Assembly: GCF_028736155.1 (NCBI RefSeq)
Contig: NZ_CP117879.1
Span: 744,001 to 808,000 of the forward strand
Direction of reading: 5' to 3'
Length of the DNA stretch: 64,000 nucleotides
Origin: Flavobacterium sp. KACC 22763
GTDB taxonomy: Bacteria; Bacteroidota; Bacteroidia; Flavobacteriales; Flavobacteriaceae
Every line of letters starts with the position of its first letter. Position 1 is the first letter of the stretch. The translations under genes and the position numbers were made by a program. Under the pieces are notes generated by a model. That model saw only the letters and a list, made by a program, of their open reading frames with translations, was not told where the DNA came from and ran no database searches. Below, piece after piece: positions 24,066 to 32,366 of the stretch.

Positions 24066-25259
24066 ATGAAAAAAGTAGTATTAGCTTATAGCGGAGGATT
24101 AGATACCTCGTATTGTTTGAAATATTTAAAAAATGAAAAAGGATACGAAGTTCACACTGTTCTTGTTGACACAGGAGGATTTTCTGCTGAAGAATTAACA
24201 GCTATTGAAAAAAGAGCTTATGAGTTAGGAAGTGCACAACACGCCAACTTAACAATTTTAGATAAATATTACGATAAAGCTATCAAATACTTGATTTTCG
24301 GAAATGTATTAAAAAACAACACATATCCATTATCAGTAAGTGCGGAGCGTGTTTTTCAAGCAATTGAAGCTATAAAATATGCGAAAAAAGTAGGAGCTAC
24401 TGCAATCGCTCACGGAAGTACTGGTGCAGGAAATGATCAAATTCGTTTTGATTTGATTTTCCAAACGATTGCTCCAGAAATCGAAATTATTACTCCAATT
24501 AGAGATTTAAAACTTTCAAGACAAGAAGAGGTTGATTATTTGGCTCAAAATGGAGTTCACTATTCTTGGGAAAAAGCACAATATTCTATTAATAAAGGAC
24601 TTTGGGGAACAAGCGTTGGAGGAAAAGAAACGCTAACTTCTAGTCAGCCATTGCCAAGCGAAGCTTATCCTTCGCAATTGCAAAAAGAAGGTGAAGAAAA
24701 AGTAACACTTCATTTTGAACAAGGAGAATTAGTTGGTTTAAACGGAAAAACAGATAAGCCTTCAAATAATATTGTGGCTCTTGAAAAACTCGCAAGTGCT
24801 TATGCAATTGGTAGAGATATTCACGTAGGTGATACGATTATCGGAATTAAAGGAAGAGTTGGTTTTGAAGCTGCTGCCCCATTAATTATCATCAAAGCGC
24901 ACCATTTATTAGAGAAACACACTCTTGGAAAATGGCAGCAATACTGGAAAGAGCAATTAGGAAACTGGTACGGAATGTTATTTCATGAAGGTCAGTTCTT
25001 GGATCCAGTTATGAGAAATATTGAAACTTTCTTGCAAGACACACAAAAAACAGTAAACGGAACGGTAACAGTTTCTTTAAAACCATATCATTTCTCACTT
25101 GACGGAATCGAATCTGAAAACGATTTGATGAACACAGGTTTCGGTCAGTACGGAGAAATGAACAATGCTTGGACATCTGACGATGCAAAAGGATTTATCA
25201 AGATTTTAGGAAATGCGCAAAACATATTCTCATCTGTAAACAAATTAGATCATGATTAA
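24066..25259 (+). CDS. argG: Argininosuccinate synthase
   Basis: Condenses citrulline and aspartate using ATP. The N-terminal pyrophosphatase loop YSGGLDTSYC is at residues 8-17, and 397 residues is normal. HGSTGAGNDQIRFDL and the C-terminal FGQYGEMNNAW are consistent with the family. It overlaps argC by 8 nt, so the two are translationally coupled. Confidence 0.97.
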   Translation: MKKVVLAYSGGLDTSYCLKYLKNEKGYEVHTVLVDTGGFSAEELTAIEKRAYELGSAQHANLTILDKYYDKAIKYLIFGNVLKNNTYPLSVSAERVFQAIEAIKYAKKVGATAIAHGSTGAGNDQIRFDLIFQTIAPEIEIITPIRDLKLSRQEEVDYLAQNGVHYSWEKAQYSINKGLWGTSVGGKETLTSSQPLPSEAYPSQLQKEGEEKVTLHFEQGELVGLNGKTDKPSNNIVALEKLASAYAIGRDIHVGDTIIGIKGRVGFEAAAPLIIIKAHHLLEKHTLGKWQQYWKEQLGNWYGMLFHEGQFLDPVMRNIETFLQDTQKTVNGTVTVSLKPYHFSLDGIESENDLMNTGFGQYGEMNNAWTSDDAKGFIKILGNAQNIFSSVNKLDHD

Positions 25260-26229
25260 TGTCGGAATTATTGGTGGTTCGGGCTACACAGCCGGAGAAC
25301 TCATCAGAATTTTAATGTATCACCCAAAAGTAAACATCGATTTTGTTTACAGTACAACAAACGCTGGAAAACCGCTTTCTGTAGCGCATCATGATTTGAT
25401 GGGTGATATTGAAATGAATTTCACAGCTGAAATCAATCCGAATGTGAATGTTGTTTTCTTGTGTTTAGGTCACGGAAAATCGATTTCATTTTTGAAGGAA
25501 AATCAGTTTGCAAGTCATACCAAAATCATCGATTTAGGAAATGATTTTAGATTGAATAAAGATGCTCATTTCGAAGGAAAAGATTTTGTTTACGGTTTGC
25601 CTGAAATCAATAAAGCTGAAATCAAAAAGACAAATTATATCGCAAATCCAGGTTGTTTTGCAACTGCTATTCAGTTGGCTTTATTGCCTTTGGCAAAACA
25701 TAATTTGTTGAATAATGATGTTCACATTAACGCTACAACTGGAAGCACAGGAGCAGGAGTAAGTCTTTCTGAAACGTCTCATTTCAGTTGGAGAAACAAT
25801 AATATGTCACATTACAAAGCTTTTGAACATCAGCATTTAGGTGAAATTTCAGAAAGTCTGGTGCAATTGCAGGATGATTTTGACAGTGAATTGCTTTTTA
25901 TTCCGAACAGAGGAGATTTTCCAAGAGGAATTTTTGCTACGCTTTATACATTGTGCGATGATAGTTTGGAACAATTGGTTGCAAAATACGAAGAGTTCTA
26001 TAAAAACGAACCTTTCGTAACTGTTACCACGACAAACATCAACATGAAACAAGTGGTGCAAACGAATAAATGTATTATTAGTTTATTGAAAAAAGGAAAC
26101 CGGGTTCTCATAACATCAATTATCGATAACTTAACCAAAGGTGCTTCAGGACAAGCAATTCAAAACATGAATTTAATGTTCGGATTAGAAGAAACCACAG
26201 GTTTACATTTGAAACCAAGCGGATTTTAA
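25252..26229 (+). CDS. argC: N-acyl-gamma-glutamyl-phosphate reductase
   Basis: Reduces N-acyl-glutamyl phosphate (here probably the N-succinyl form) to the semialdehyde with NADPH. The N-terminal GGSGYTAGELIRI is the nucleotide-binding loop and NPGCFATA holds the catalytic Cys135. The length, 325 residues, fits the short class of ArgC. It starts inside the last codons of argG. The spacer after it carries a TTATGAGTT-type repeat. Confidence 0.96.
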   Translation: MINVGIIGGSGYTAGELIRILMYHPKVNIDFVYSTTNAGKPLSVAHHDLMGDIEMNFTAEINPNVNVVFLCLGHGKSISFLKENQFASHTKIIDLGNDFRLNKDAHFEGKDFVYGLPEINKAEIKKTNYIANPGCFATAIQLALLPLAKHNLLNNDVHINATTGSTGAGVSLSETSHFSWRNNNMSHYKAFEHQHLGEISESLVQLQDDFDSELLFIPNRGDFPRGIFATLYTLCDDSLEQLVAKYEEFYKNEPFVTVTTTNINMKQVVQTNKCIISLLKKGNRVLITSIIDNLTKGASGQAIQNMNLMFGLEETTGLHLKPSGF

Positions 26230-26232
26230 TTT

Positions 26233-26320
26233 AAAAAAGTTATGAGTTATGAGTTATTGGTTAAGCGTTAATAACTGCTTGCTTTTAAAACTTCTAACTC
26301 CTATTATAAATAACTTTTTT
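26233..26320. repeat. TTATGAGTT-type repeat in the argC-argD spacer
   Basis: AAAAAAGTTAT (26233-26243), continuing as TTATGAG units, is inverted at 26310-26320 (ATAACTTTTTT). More TAACTCTTAAC units follow at 26361-26377. The same family flanks the terminator at 38692-38835. Confidence 0.65.
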
Positions 26321-26403
26321 CAGAGTTAAAAAGTTATAAGCAGTTTAAAGTCTGCTAAATAACTCTTAACTCTTAACAAATAACCTTTTAACTTTAAAAA
26401 GAA

Positions 26404-27543
26404 ATGAACTTATTCAACGTTTACCCATTATACGACATAACTCCAGTAAAAGCAGTAGATTGTACAATCATTGACGACAAAGGAGTAGAGTATTTAGATT
26501 TATACAGCGGACATGGTGTGATTTCTATCGGGCACACACAACCAGATTATGTAGAAAAACTTAAAAATCAGATAGATAACTTAGGTTTTTATTCGAATGC
26601 GATTCAAAACCCTTTGCAGGTGGAACTGGCTCAGAAATTAGGAAAACTTTCTGGTCTTGAGGATTATGAATTGTTTTTGTGCAGTTCTGGAGCTGAAGCA
26701 AACGAAAATGCTTTAAAATTAGCGTCTTTCCATAACGGAAAATCAAGAGTTGTGGCTTTTGATAATTCTTTCCACGGAAGAACTTCTGCGGCAGTTGCAG
26801 TTACAGATAATAAAAAGATTGTTGCGCCAATTAATGCACAGCAAGAAGTAACGTTTTTACCTCTAAACCAAATCGAATTGGTTGAAGCTGAATTAGCTAA
26901 AGGAGATGTTACAGCAGTAATTATCGAAGGAATTCAAGGAGTTGGAGGTTTAGATCAAGGAACAACTGAATTTTTCCAGGCTTTAGAAAAAGTATGTAAA
27001 AAACATGATGTTGTTTTGATTTTAGACGAAGTGCAATCTGGATACGGAAGAAGCGGGAAATTCTTCGCTTTCCAACACCACGGAATCAACGCTGATATTA
27101 TCTCAGTTGCAAAAGGAATGGGGAACGGTTTTCCAGTTGGAGCGATTTTGATTTCTCCAAAATTCGAAGCAAGCTTCGGATTATTAGGAACTACTTTCGG
27201 CGGAAGTCATTTATCTTGTGCAGCAGGGATTGCTGTTTTAGACGTAATTGAAAAACTTGATTTACAGAAAAATGTAAATGAAGTTTACGAATATTTCTTA
27301 GAAAAAATCAAAGAAGTTGACGGAATCAAACAAGTAAAAGGAAAAGGATTAATGCTTGGAGTAGAATTTGATTTTGATGTTGCAGCTTTAAGAAAGAAAC
27401 TAATCATCGAAAAACACATTTTTACAGGAAGTGCCAACAATAAAAATCTGTTAAGAATTTTACCGCCACTTACAGTTAAAAAAGCAGATATCGATACTTT
27501 CGTAAAAGCTTTAAAAGAAAGTTTAGAGGAACTTAAAAACTAA
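26404..27543 (+). CDS. argD: Acylornithine aminotransferase
   Basis: A class III PLP aminotransferase (379 residues) giving N-acyl-ornithine, presumably succinylated here. The PLP lysine is Lys237 in SVAKGMGNGFPVGA, and LILDEVQSGYGRSGKF precedes it. SSGAEANENALK binds the cofactor phosphate. By position between argC and the transcarbamylase it belongs to arginine synthesis rather than ornithine breakdown. Confidence 0.93.
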   Translation: MNLFNVYPLYDITPVKAVDCTIIDDKGVEYLDLYSGHGVISIGHTQPDYVEKLKNQIDNLGFYSNAIQNPLQVELAQKLGKLSGLEDYELFLCSSGAEANENALKLASFHNGKSRVVAFDNSFHGRTSAAVAVTDNKKIVAPINAQQEVTFLPLNQIELVEAELAKGDVTAVIIEGIQGVGGLDQGTTEFFQALEKVCKKHDVVLILDEVQSGYGRSGKFFAFQHHGINADIISVAKGMGNGFPVGAILISPKFEASFGLLGTTFGGSHLSCAAGIAVLDVIEKLDLQKNVNEVYEYFLEKIKEVDGIKQVKGKGLMLGVEFDFDVAALRKKLIIEKHIFTGSANNKNLLRILPPLTVKKADIDTFVKALKESLEELKN

Positions 27544-27560
27544 GTTTGCCTATAACTGTT

Positions 27561-27613
27561 AATTCGTTTAATCGTTTAACTGGTTAATCGATTAAACGAA
27601 TTAGCGATTAACC
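27561..27613. repeat. GTTTAATCG-type hairpin repeat in the argD-proA spacer
   Basis: AATTCGTTTAATCG (27561-27574) pairs with CGATTAAACGAATT (27589-27602) as a 14-bp stem. GGTTAATCG (27582-27590) can instead pair with CGATTAACC (27605-27613). It ends 17 nt before the proA ATG. Confidence 0.85.
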
Positions 27614-27629
27614 AATTAAACCAAAAAAA

Positions 27630-28823
27630 ATGAAACCATTATCAATTGAAACACGCAATGCGGTTTTGCGGACTATGGCAAAGCTTGTCGAGCAGGAGCG
27701 GAATCAGATAATCCTAACCAATCAGGAAGATTTATCAGATTACGATGGCTCAGATTTAGCGATGGAAGAACGTTTAAAAGTAGATGATAAAAAAGTCGAC
27801 GAAATGATTTTATCGTTAAATCAGTTAGCTTCTCAGGAAGATCCCGTTGGCGTTGAGCGTTTTCATTTTACACATGATAATGGAATAAAAGTGGTGAATA
27901 AAACCGCTGCTTTTGGAACGATTTTAATCATATACGAATCTCGCCCAGATGTTACCATTGAAGCGGGAGGAATTGCCTTTAAATCCGGAAATAAAATTTT
28001 ATTAAAGGGAGGAAAAGAGTCTTTAAAATCAAACTTGAAAATCGTAAGTCTTTGGCATAAAGCTTTAGAAGAAAACGGAGTTTCAAAAGATTGGGTAGAA
28101 TATCTCAATTACAACCGAACAGAAACTCAGGCATTTTTAGAAAAACCAACTCAAAAAGTTGATTTAATAGTTCCAAGAGGAGGAGAAAAACTTATTGAAT
28201 TTGTAAAAGCACATGCGACTTGCCCAGTAATCGTAAGCGGACGAGGAAATAATTTTGTTTACGTTCACGAAAAAGCAGATACTGATTTGGCTCTAAAAGT
28301 AATTTTGAATGCTAAAACATCTAAAATTTCGGCTTGTAATGCTTTAGATAAAGTTTTAATCGATTCCAAATTGCCAAACTTTGAAGGTTTCGTTGCAATG
28401 TTAATCGAAGCTTTAATTGAATCAAAAGTAGAAGTTATTGTAGATAAATCGTTAGAGAATTTCGAAAATACTAAAACACTTCAAAACGAAGATATTTGGT
28501 ACGAAGAGTTCTTAGATTATAAAATTGTAATTGGAACCATAGATTCTCAAGAGCATGCCATTAATATGATCAATAAATACTGCGGAGGACATTCTGCAGC
28601 AATTATTACAAGAGATAATGAAGCGGCACAGCAGTTTATGGAATCGATCGATGCCGCTGCAGTTTATCAAAATGCCTCAACCCGTTTCACAGATGGCGGA
28701 CAGTTTGGTTTAGGCGGAGAATTAGCCATAAGTACTGATAAACTCCATCAACGCGGTCCAATCGGCCTTCAACATCTTGTAACCAATAAATGGTACGTTT
28801 ACGGAGAAGGACAGATTAGATAA
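27630..28823 (+). CDS. proA: Glutamate-5-semialdehyde dehydrogenase
   Basis: Makes glutamate 5-semialdehyde from glutamyl phosphate for proline synthesis. The family's TILIIYESRPDVTIEAGGIA stretch is at residues 97-116, the catalytic Cys236 lies in SKISACNALDK, and FGLGGELAISTDKLHQRGP is near the C terminus. 397 residues, slightly shorter than the E. coli enzyme. It precedes its partner proB, reversing the common proB-proA order. Confidence 0.95.
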   Translation: MKPLSIETRNAVLRTMAKLVEQERNQIILTNQEDLSDYDGSDLAMEERLKVDDKKVDEMILSLNQLASQEDPVGVERFHFTHDNGIKVVNKTAAFGTILIIYESRPDVTIEAGGIAFKSGNKILLKGGKESLKSNLKIVSLWHKALEENGVSKDWVEYLNYNRTETQAFLEKPTQKVDLIVPRGGEKLIEFVKAHATCPVIVSGRGNNFVYVHEKADTDLALKVILNAKTSKISACNALDKVLIDSKLPNFEGFVAMLIEALIESKVEVIVDKSLENFENTKTLQNEDIWYEEFLDYKIVIGTIDSQEHAINMINKYCGGHSAAIITRDNEAAQQFMESIDAAAVYQNASTRFTDGGQFGLGGELAISTDKLHQRGPIGLQHLVTNKWYVYGEGQIR

Positions 28824-28889
28824 TTTTAGATTTTAGAGTTCAGATTTTAGATTAAAAAAACTTAGAATCTCAGCATCTTAGAACCTTAG
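28824..28889. repeat. Two repeat types in the proA-proB spacer
   Basis: TTTTAGATTTTAGAGTTCAG (28824-28843, continuing ATTTTAGATT) followed by CTTAGAATCTCAGCATCTTA (28861-28880, continuing GAACCTTAG). The first type also occurs near 7770 and 55272; the second recurs at 31213-31298. The repeat ends about 15 nt before the proB ATG. Confidence 0.7.
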
Positions 28890-28903
28890 CACCTTTAAAA
28901 AAA

Positions 28904-29665
28904 ATGGGTAAGAAACGGATTTTATTAAAAATAGGAAGTAATACTTTAACCAAAGAAACCAATCATATTTCGCGGGGAAAGATTGAAGACCTAGGAATAC
29001 AGATTGCAGCTTTAAACGACGAATATGAGTTTATCATAGTGAGTTCAGGAGCAATTGCAGCAGCAAAGCAGTTTGTGAAGCTGGATAATCAAGACAAAGA
29101 TGTTTTTGTAAAACAAGCTCTAGCTTCAATCGGTCAGCCACATTTAATGCGGATTTACAATGAAAATTTTAAAGATTTAGGATTAAACACTTCTCAGTGT
29201 TTGCTTTCTTATTCTGATTTCGAAAAAGAGCAGACCAAAAAGAATATTGTAAATACGATTAATGTATTGGTTAAAAACAATTACATTCCGATTATCAATG
29301 AAAATGATACCGTTGCAACAGACGAGATTCGTTTTGGAGATAATGATAAATTAGCGGCTTTAACGGCAGTTCTTTTAAATGTTGATATTCTGATTATTGC
29401 GACCAACACAAACGGAATTTATACGAAAGAATCGATTCATAATGAGGTTCCGGAAACAATAAAATTGGTAAATGACTTAAAAACGCTTGAGAAAGAAATC
29501 GGCGATTCAAAATCATCACACGGAACAGGAGGGATGCAGTCTAAAATAGAAGCAGCCGCAATTTCAAAAGCAGCCAACATCGAAACTTGGATTGTCAATG
29601 GATTAAATGATAATTTTATTCTGCGAGCTTTGAAGGATGAAATTCCCTTTACCAAAATTGTGTAG
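28904..29665 (+). CDS. proB: Glutamate 5-kinase, short form without PUA domain
   Basis: Phosphorylates glutamate on the gamma carboxyl for proline synthesis. The amino-acid-kinase core is complete: RILLKIGSNTLTK near the start, SSGAIAAA, INENDTVATDEIRFGDNDKLA and SHGTGGMQSKIEAA. At 253 residues it lacks the C-terminal PUA domain of the E. coli enzyme, which is normal for many bacteria. A CGCGGAT-type repeat begins just after the stop. Confidence 0.95.
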   Translation: MGKKRILLKIGSNTLTKETNHISRGKIEDLGIQIAALNDEYEFIIVSSGAIAAAKQFVKLDNQDKDVFVKQALASIGQPHLMRIYNENFKDLGLNTSQCLLSYSDFEKEQTKKNIVNTINVLVKNNYIPIINENDTVATDEIRFGDNDKLAALTAVLLNVDILIIATNTNGIYTKESIHNEVPETIKLVNDLKTLEKEIGDSKSSHGTGGMQSKIEAAAISKAANIETWIVNGLNDNFILRALKDEIPFTKIV

Positions 29666-29668
29666 ATA

Positions 29669-29720
29669 GAACGCGGATGAAACGGATTCGCTATCGCGAA
29701 GACGCGGATTTAAACTGATT
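29669..29720. repeat. CGCGGAT repeat, left copy beside the GxxExxY gene
   Basis: Contains GATTCGCTATCGCGAAGACG followed by C (core 29685-29705), whose centre TTCGC-TATC-GCGAA is a small hairpin, flanked by two CGCGGAT boxes. The identical 21-nt core recurs inverted at 30180-30200. Confidence 0.9.
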
Positions 29721-29772
29721 TTTTATATTTGTTTTAATTTTATGTAGTATATTTCATTCAAATTTGTTTTTT

Positions 29773-30162
29773 ATGGAATTATTGCATCGAGAGTTAACAG
29801 AAGTCATTATCAAAACTTTTTATGAAGTTTATAATGAATTAGGACATGGGTTTTTAGAAAGAGTTTATCAAAATTCCTTGTATTTGGAATTGAAAAATAA
29901 AGGTCTGTATGTTGAAGCTCAGAAGAAAATTAAAGTTTATTATAAAGGAATCGAAGTTGGCGAATATTATGCAGATTTAGTAGTTGAAGATTTAATTATT
30001 TTAGAATTAAAAGCTGCGAATTGCATAGTAATAGAATTTGAAAACCAAATTTTAAATTATTTAAAAGGCACTAATTGTGAAGTAGGTTTACTTCTAAATT
30101 TTGGAACAAAACCAGAATTTAGACGAAAAGTATTTGAAAACAGTAGAAAAATAAGAATATAA
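29773..30162 (+). CDS. GxxExxY family protein (PD-(D/E)xK nuclease-like)
   Basis: A 129-residue protein of the GxxExxY family. The name motif is present as GFLERVY (Gly26, Glu29, Tyr32) after IIKTFYEVYNELGH. The pattern Asp68 (YADLVVED) then Glu78 and Lys80 (ILELKA) fits a PD-(D/E)xK nuclease core, as proposed for this family. No catalytic activity is established to my knowledge. The start is the ATG at 29773; a TTG 9 nt upstream is less likely. It splits the proline and arginine genes and lies between inverted CGCGGAT repeats, so it looks like a late insertion with its own repeat ends. Confidence 0.9.
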   Translation: MELLHRELTEVIIKTFYEVYNELGHGFLERVYQNSLYLELKNKGLYVEAQKKIKVYYKGIEVGEYYADLVVEDLIILELKAANCIVIEFENQILNYLKGTNCEVGLLLNFGTKPEFRRKVFENSRKIRI

Positions 30163-30220
30163 AAAATCCGCGTTAATCTGCGTCTTCGCGATAGCGAATC
30201 AGTAAAATCCGCGTCTAATT
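30163..30220. repeat. CGCGGAT repeat, right copy beside the GxxExxY gene
   Basis: The inverted counterpart of 29669-29720: the 21-nt core at 30180-30200 is its exact reverse complement, again flanked by CCGCG boxes. A third, solo copy (two mismatches in the core) is at 55221-55260. Confidence 0.9.
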
Positions 30221-30248
30221 TTTTACAAACCAATAAGAAAAAAAGAAA

Positions 30249-31202
30249 ATGAACTATATTTCAATAAAAGACATAAACTCATTATCAAAATGGGTAAAAC
30301 AAGCGATCAAAATCAAAAAGAATCCGCTTAAAAATCAGAGTTTAGGAAAGAATAAGACTTTAGGGATGTTATTCTTCAATCCAAGTTTAAGAACGCGTTT
30401 GAGTACTCAAAAAGCGGCAATGAACTTAGGAATGAACGTGATGGTAATGAACTTTACCAACGAAGGATGGACTTTAGAATTTGAAGACGGAGCTGTGATG
30501 AATTCTGGTGCTTCAGAACATATTAAAGAAGCAGCAGAAGTAGTTTCTCAATACTGTGATATTATTGCAATCCGTGCTTTTGCTGGTTTGGTTGATAAAG
30601 AAAAAGATTATCAAGAAACAGTAATTTCAGGATTTTTGAAATATGCTACAGTACCAATCGTGAATATGGAAAGCGCTATCCGTCACCCATTACAGTCACT
30701 GGCAGATGCGATTACAATGGAAGAATTCAAACCTAGACACAAAGACAAACCAAAGGTAGTTCTTTCATGGGCGCCGCATCCAAAAGCTTTACCGCAGGCT
30801 GTAGCAAATTCATTCGTAGAAATGATGCAGATGCAAAAGGATATGGATTTTGTAATCACTCATCCAGAAGGTTATGAACTAAGTCCAGAAATTACAAAAG
30901 ACTGTACAATTGAATACGATCAAAACAAAGCTTTCGAAAATGCTGATTTCGTTTACGTAAAAAACTGGAGCAACTTCAACGATTACGGAAAAGTAACCAA
31001 TAGCGATCCAAATTGGACAGTTACTGCCGAAAAAATGGCTTTGACCAATAACGGAAAATTCATGCACTGTCTTCCAGTTCGTCGTAACGTAATTGTAAGC
31101 GATGAAGTTTTGGATGGCGAAAATTCAATTGTAATTGAGCAGGCAAATAACAGAACGTATTCAGCACAATTAGTTTTACAAAAGATTCTTAAAAAAATAT
31201 AA
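30249..31202 (+). CDS. argF': N-succinylornithine carbamoyltransferase
   Basis: Transfers a carbamoyl group from carbamoyl phosphate to N-acylated ornithine. The carbamoyl-phosphate loop FFNPSLRTRLS is at residues 42-52, HPLQSLADA and the C-terminal HCLPVRRNV follow the AOTCase/SOTCase subfamily rather than classical ArgF. At the position that decides acyl preference (Glu92 in the Xanthomonas acetyl enzyme, Pro90 in the Bacteroides succinyl enzyme) this protein has Ser89 in GASEHIKE. Changing that Glu to Ser, Pro or Ala was reported to switch activity to succinylornithine, so the succinyl substrate is favoured. 317 residues is normal. Confidence 0.93.
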   Translation: MNYISIKDINSLSKWVKQAIKIKKNPLKNQSLGKNKTLGMLFFNPSLRTRLSTQKAAMNLGMNVMVMNFTNEGWTLEFEDGAVMNSGASEHIKEAAEVVSQYCDIIAIRAFAGLVDKEKDYQETVISGFLKYATVPIVNMESAIRHPLQSLADAITMEEFKPRHKDKPKVVLSWAPHPKALPQAVANSFVEMMQMQKDMDFVITHPEGYELSPEITKDCTIEYDQNKAFENADFVYVKNWSNFNDYGKVTNSDPNWTVTAEKMALTNNGKFMHCLPVRRNVIVSDEVLDGENSIVIEQANNRTYSAQLVLQKILKKI

Positions 31203-31212
31203 ATTTTTAAAG

Positions 31213-31298
31213 TTGCTAAGATTCTAAGCTACTAAGATGCTGAGAAACTTTGCGCAGAAAAAACTTAGTATCTTAGAATCTCAGAACCTTAGAATCTT
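31213..31298. repeat. CTTAGAATCT repeat hairpin in the carbamoyltransferase-argB spacer
   Basis: Degenerate units on the left (TTGCTAAGATTCTAAGCTAC, 31213-31232, onward to GATGCTGAG) are inverted on the right (CTTAGTATCTTAGAATCTCA, 31264-31283, onward), forming a long imperfect hairpin. The right arm runs directly into the argB ATG at 31299, so the ribosome-binding region is repeat sequence. Confidence 0.8.
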
Positions 31299-32072
31299 AT
31301 GAAAGTTACCGTAATCAAAATAGGTGGAAACATCATTGACAATCCAGCAGAATTAGAGCAATTTTTAACCGATTTTTCTAAAATTGAAGGCTATAAAGTT
31401 TTAGTTCACGGTGGTGGAAAATCGGCTACGAAAATGGCACAGAGTATTGGTTTGGTTCCGCAGATGATTGACGGACGCCGAATTACAAATGCTCCGATGC
31501 TTGATGTTGTCGTGATGATTTACGCAGGACAAATCAACAAGCATATTATAGCGCAGTTACAGGCGAAAGACAATAACGCAATTGGTTTTTCTGGAGCTGA
31601 CGGAAATTTAATTCAGTCCACAAAAAGAAACCATCCAACAATCGATTACGGATTTGTAGGCGATGTAAAACAAGTCAACACCAAATTACTGGCAACTTTA
31701 TTGGAAGCTGGAGTTGTTCCTGTATTTTGTGCCATTACACACGATAAAAACGGACAATTGTTAAATACAAATGCTGACACCATTGCAAGCGAATTATCGA
31801 TTGCTTTATCTGAAGTTTTTGACGTTACATTGACATATTGTTTTGAAAAACAAGGTGTTTTGATGGATTCAGAAGACGATTCATCTGTAATTACAGAAAT
31901 CAACGAAGCTTTATATAATAAATTAAAAGAAGAAAAAATAATCCATTCTGGAATGATTCCAAAATTGGATAACTGTTTCAACAGTTTGTCAAGAGGCGTG
32001 CAGAAAATCAAAATTGGACATCACAGAATGCTTCAAAATTCAGATATTCCGCATACAACGATTACGTTGTAA
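31299..32072 (+). CDS. argB: N-acylglutamate kinase
   Basis: Phosphorylates the gamma carboxyl of N-acylglutamate, probably the succinyl form here. The amino-acid-kinase fold shows VIKIGGNIIDN at the N terminus, LVHGGGKSATKMA, RITNAPMLDVV and LNTNADTIASELS. 257 residues fits ArgB. It lacks the N-terminal helix of arginine-inhibited hexameric kinases, so feedback inhibition at this step is less likely; that is inference. Confidence 0.95.
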   Translation: MKVTVIKIGGNIIDNPAELEQFLTDFSKIEGYKVLVHGGGKSATKMAQSIGLVPQMIDGRRITNAPMLDVVVMIYAGQINKHIIAQLQAKDNNAIGFSGADGNLIQSTKRNHPTIDYGFVGDVKQVNTKLLATLLEAGVVPVFCAITHDKNGQLLNTNADTIASELSIALSEVFDVTLTYCFEKQGVLMDSEDDSSVITEINEALYNKLKEEKIIHSGMIPKLDNCFNSLSRGVQKIKIGHHRMLQNSDIPHTTITL

Positions 32073-32078
32073 AGATAT

Positions 32079-32218
32079 AGCCACGAATTATATGAATTGG
32101 CACTAATTTTTTTCGGCTTAAAAAAGAGAAAATAATTTTAAACAGACAGTAAAAAGTTTATTTTGATTTTAAATCTGTTACAAAAAGATAATTTGTGAAA
32201 ATTCGTGCAATTAGTGGC
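32079..32218. repeat. Degenerate GCCACGAATT repeat pair in the argB-argE spacer
   Basis: TAGCCACGAATTATATGAAT (32079-32098) and, inverted, AATTCGTGCAATTAGTGGC (32200-32218). An interior of about 100 nt shows nothing recognisable. It is a degraded relative of 33450-33560. Confidence 0.65.
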
Positions 32219-32313
32219 AAAAAAAGAGAACTGCGCAGTACTTTTAAATATTAATTTAAGAAATTTGCGCAAATTAATTTTCTGGCTAAGATTGGTAAGG
32301 TCATGCTTAAAAA

Positions 32314-32358
32314 ACTTAGAATCTCAGTCCCGATAGCTATCGGGATAGCCTCAGAACC
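32314..32358. repeat. CTTAGAATCT repeat interrupted by a palindrome
   Basis: CTTAGAATCTCAG is followed by the perfect 18-bp palindrome TCCCGATAGCTATCGGGA (32328-32345), then AGCCTCAGAACCTAA resumes the repeat. It looks like one repeat element inserted in another. argE starts 8 nt beyond. Confidence 0.8.
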
Positions 32359-32366
32359 TAACAAAA

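Noticed and set aside
31213..31298. Short tandem repeats that could suggest a CRISPR array
   Set aside because: Units are 9-10 nt, degenerate, without unique spacers of even length, and no cas genes are near.
31646..32011. Minus-strand 121-codon frame inside argB
   Set aside because: Antisense shadow of a well-supported gene; no family motif.
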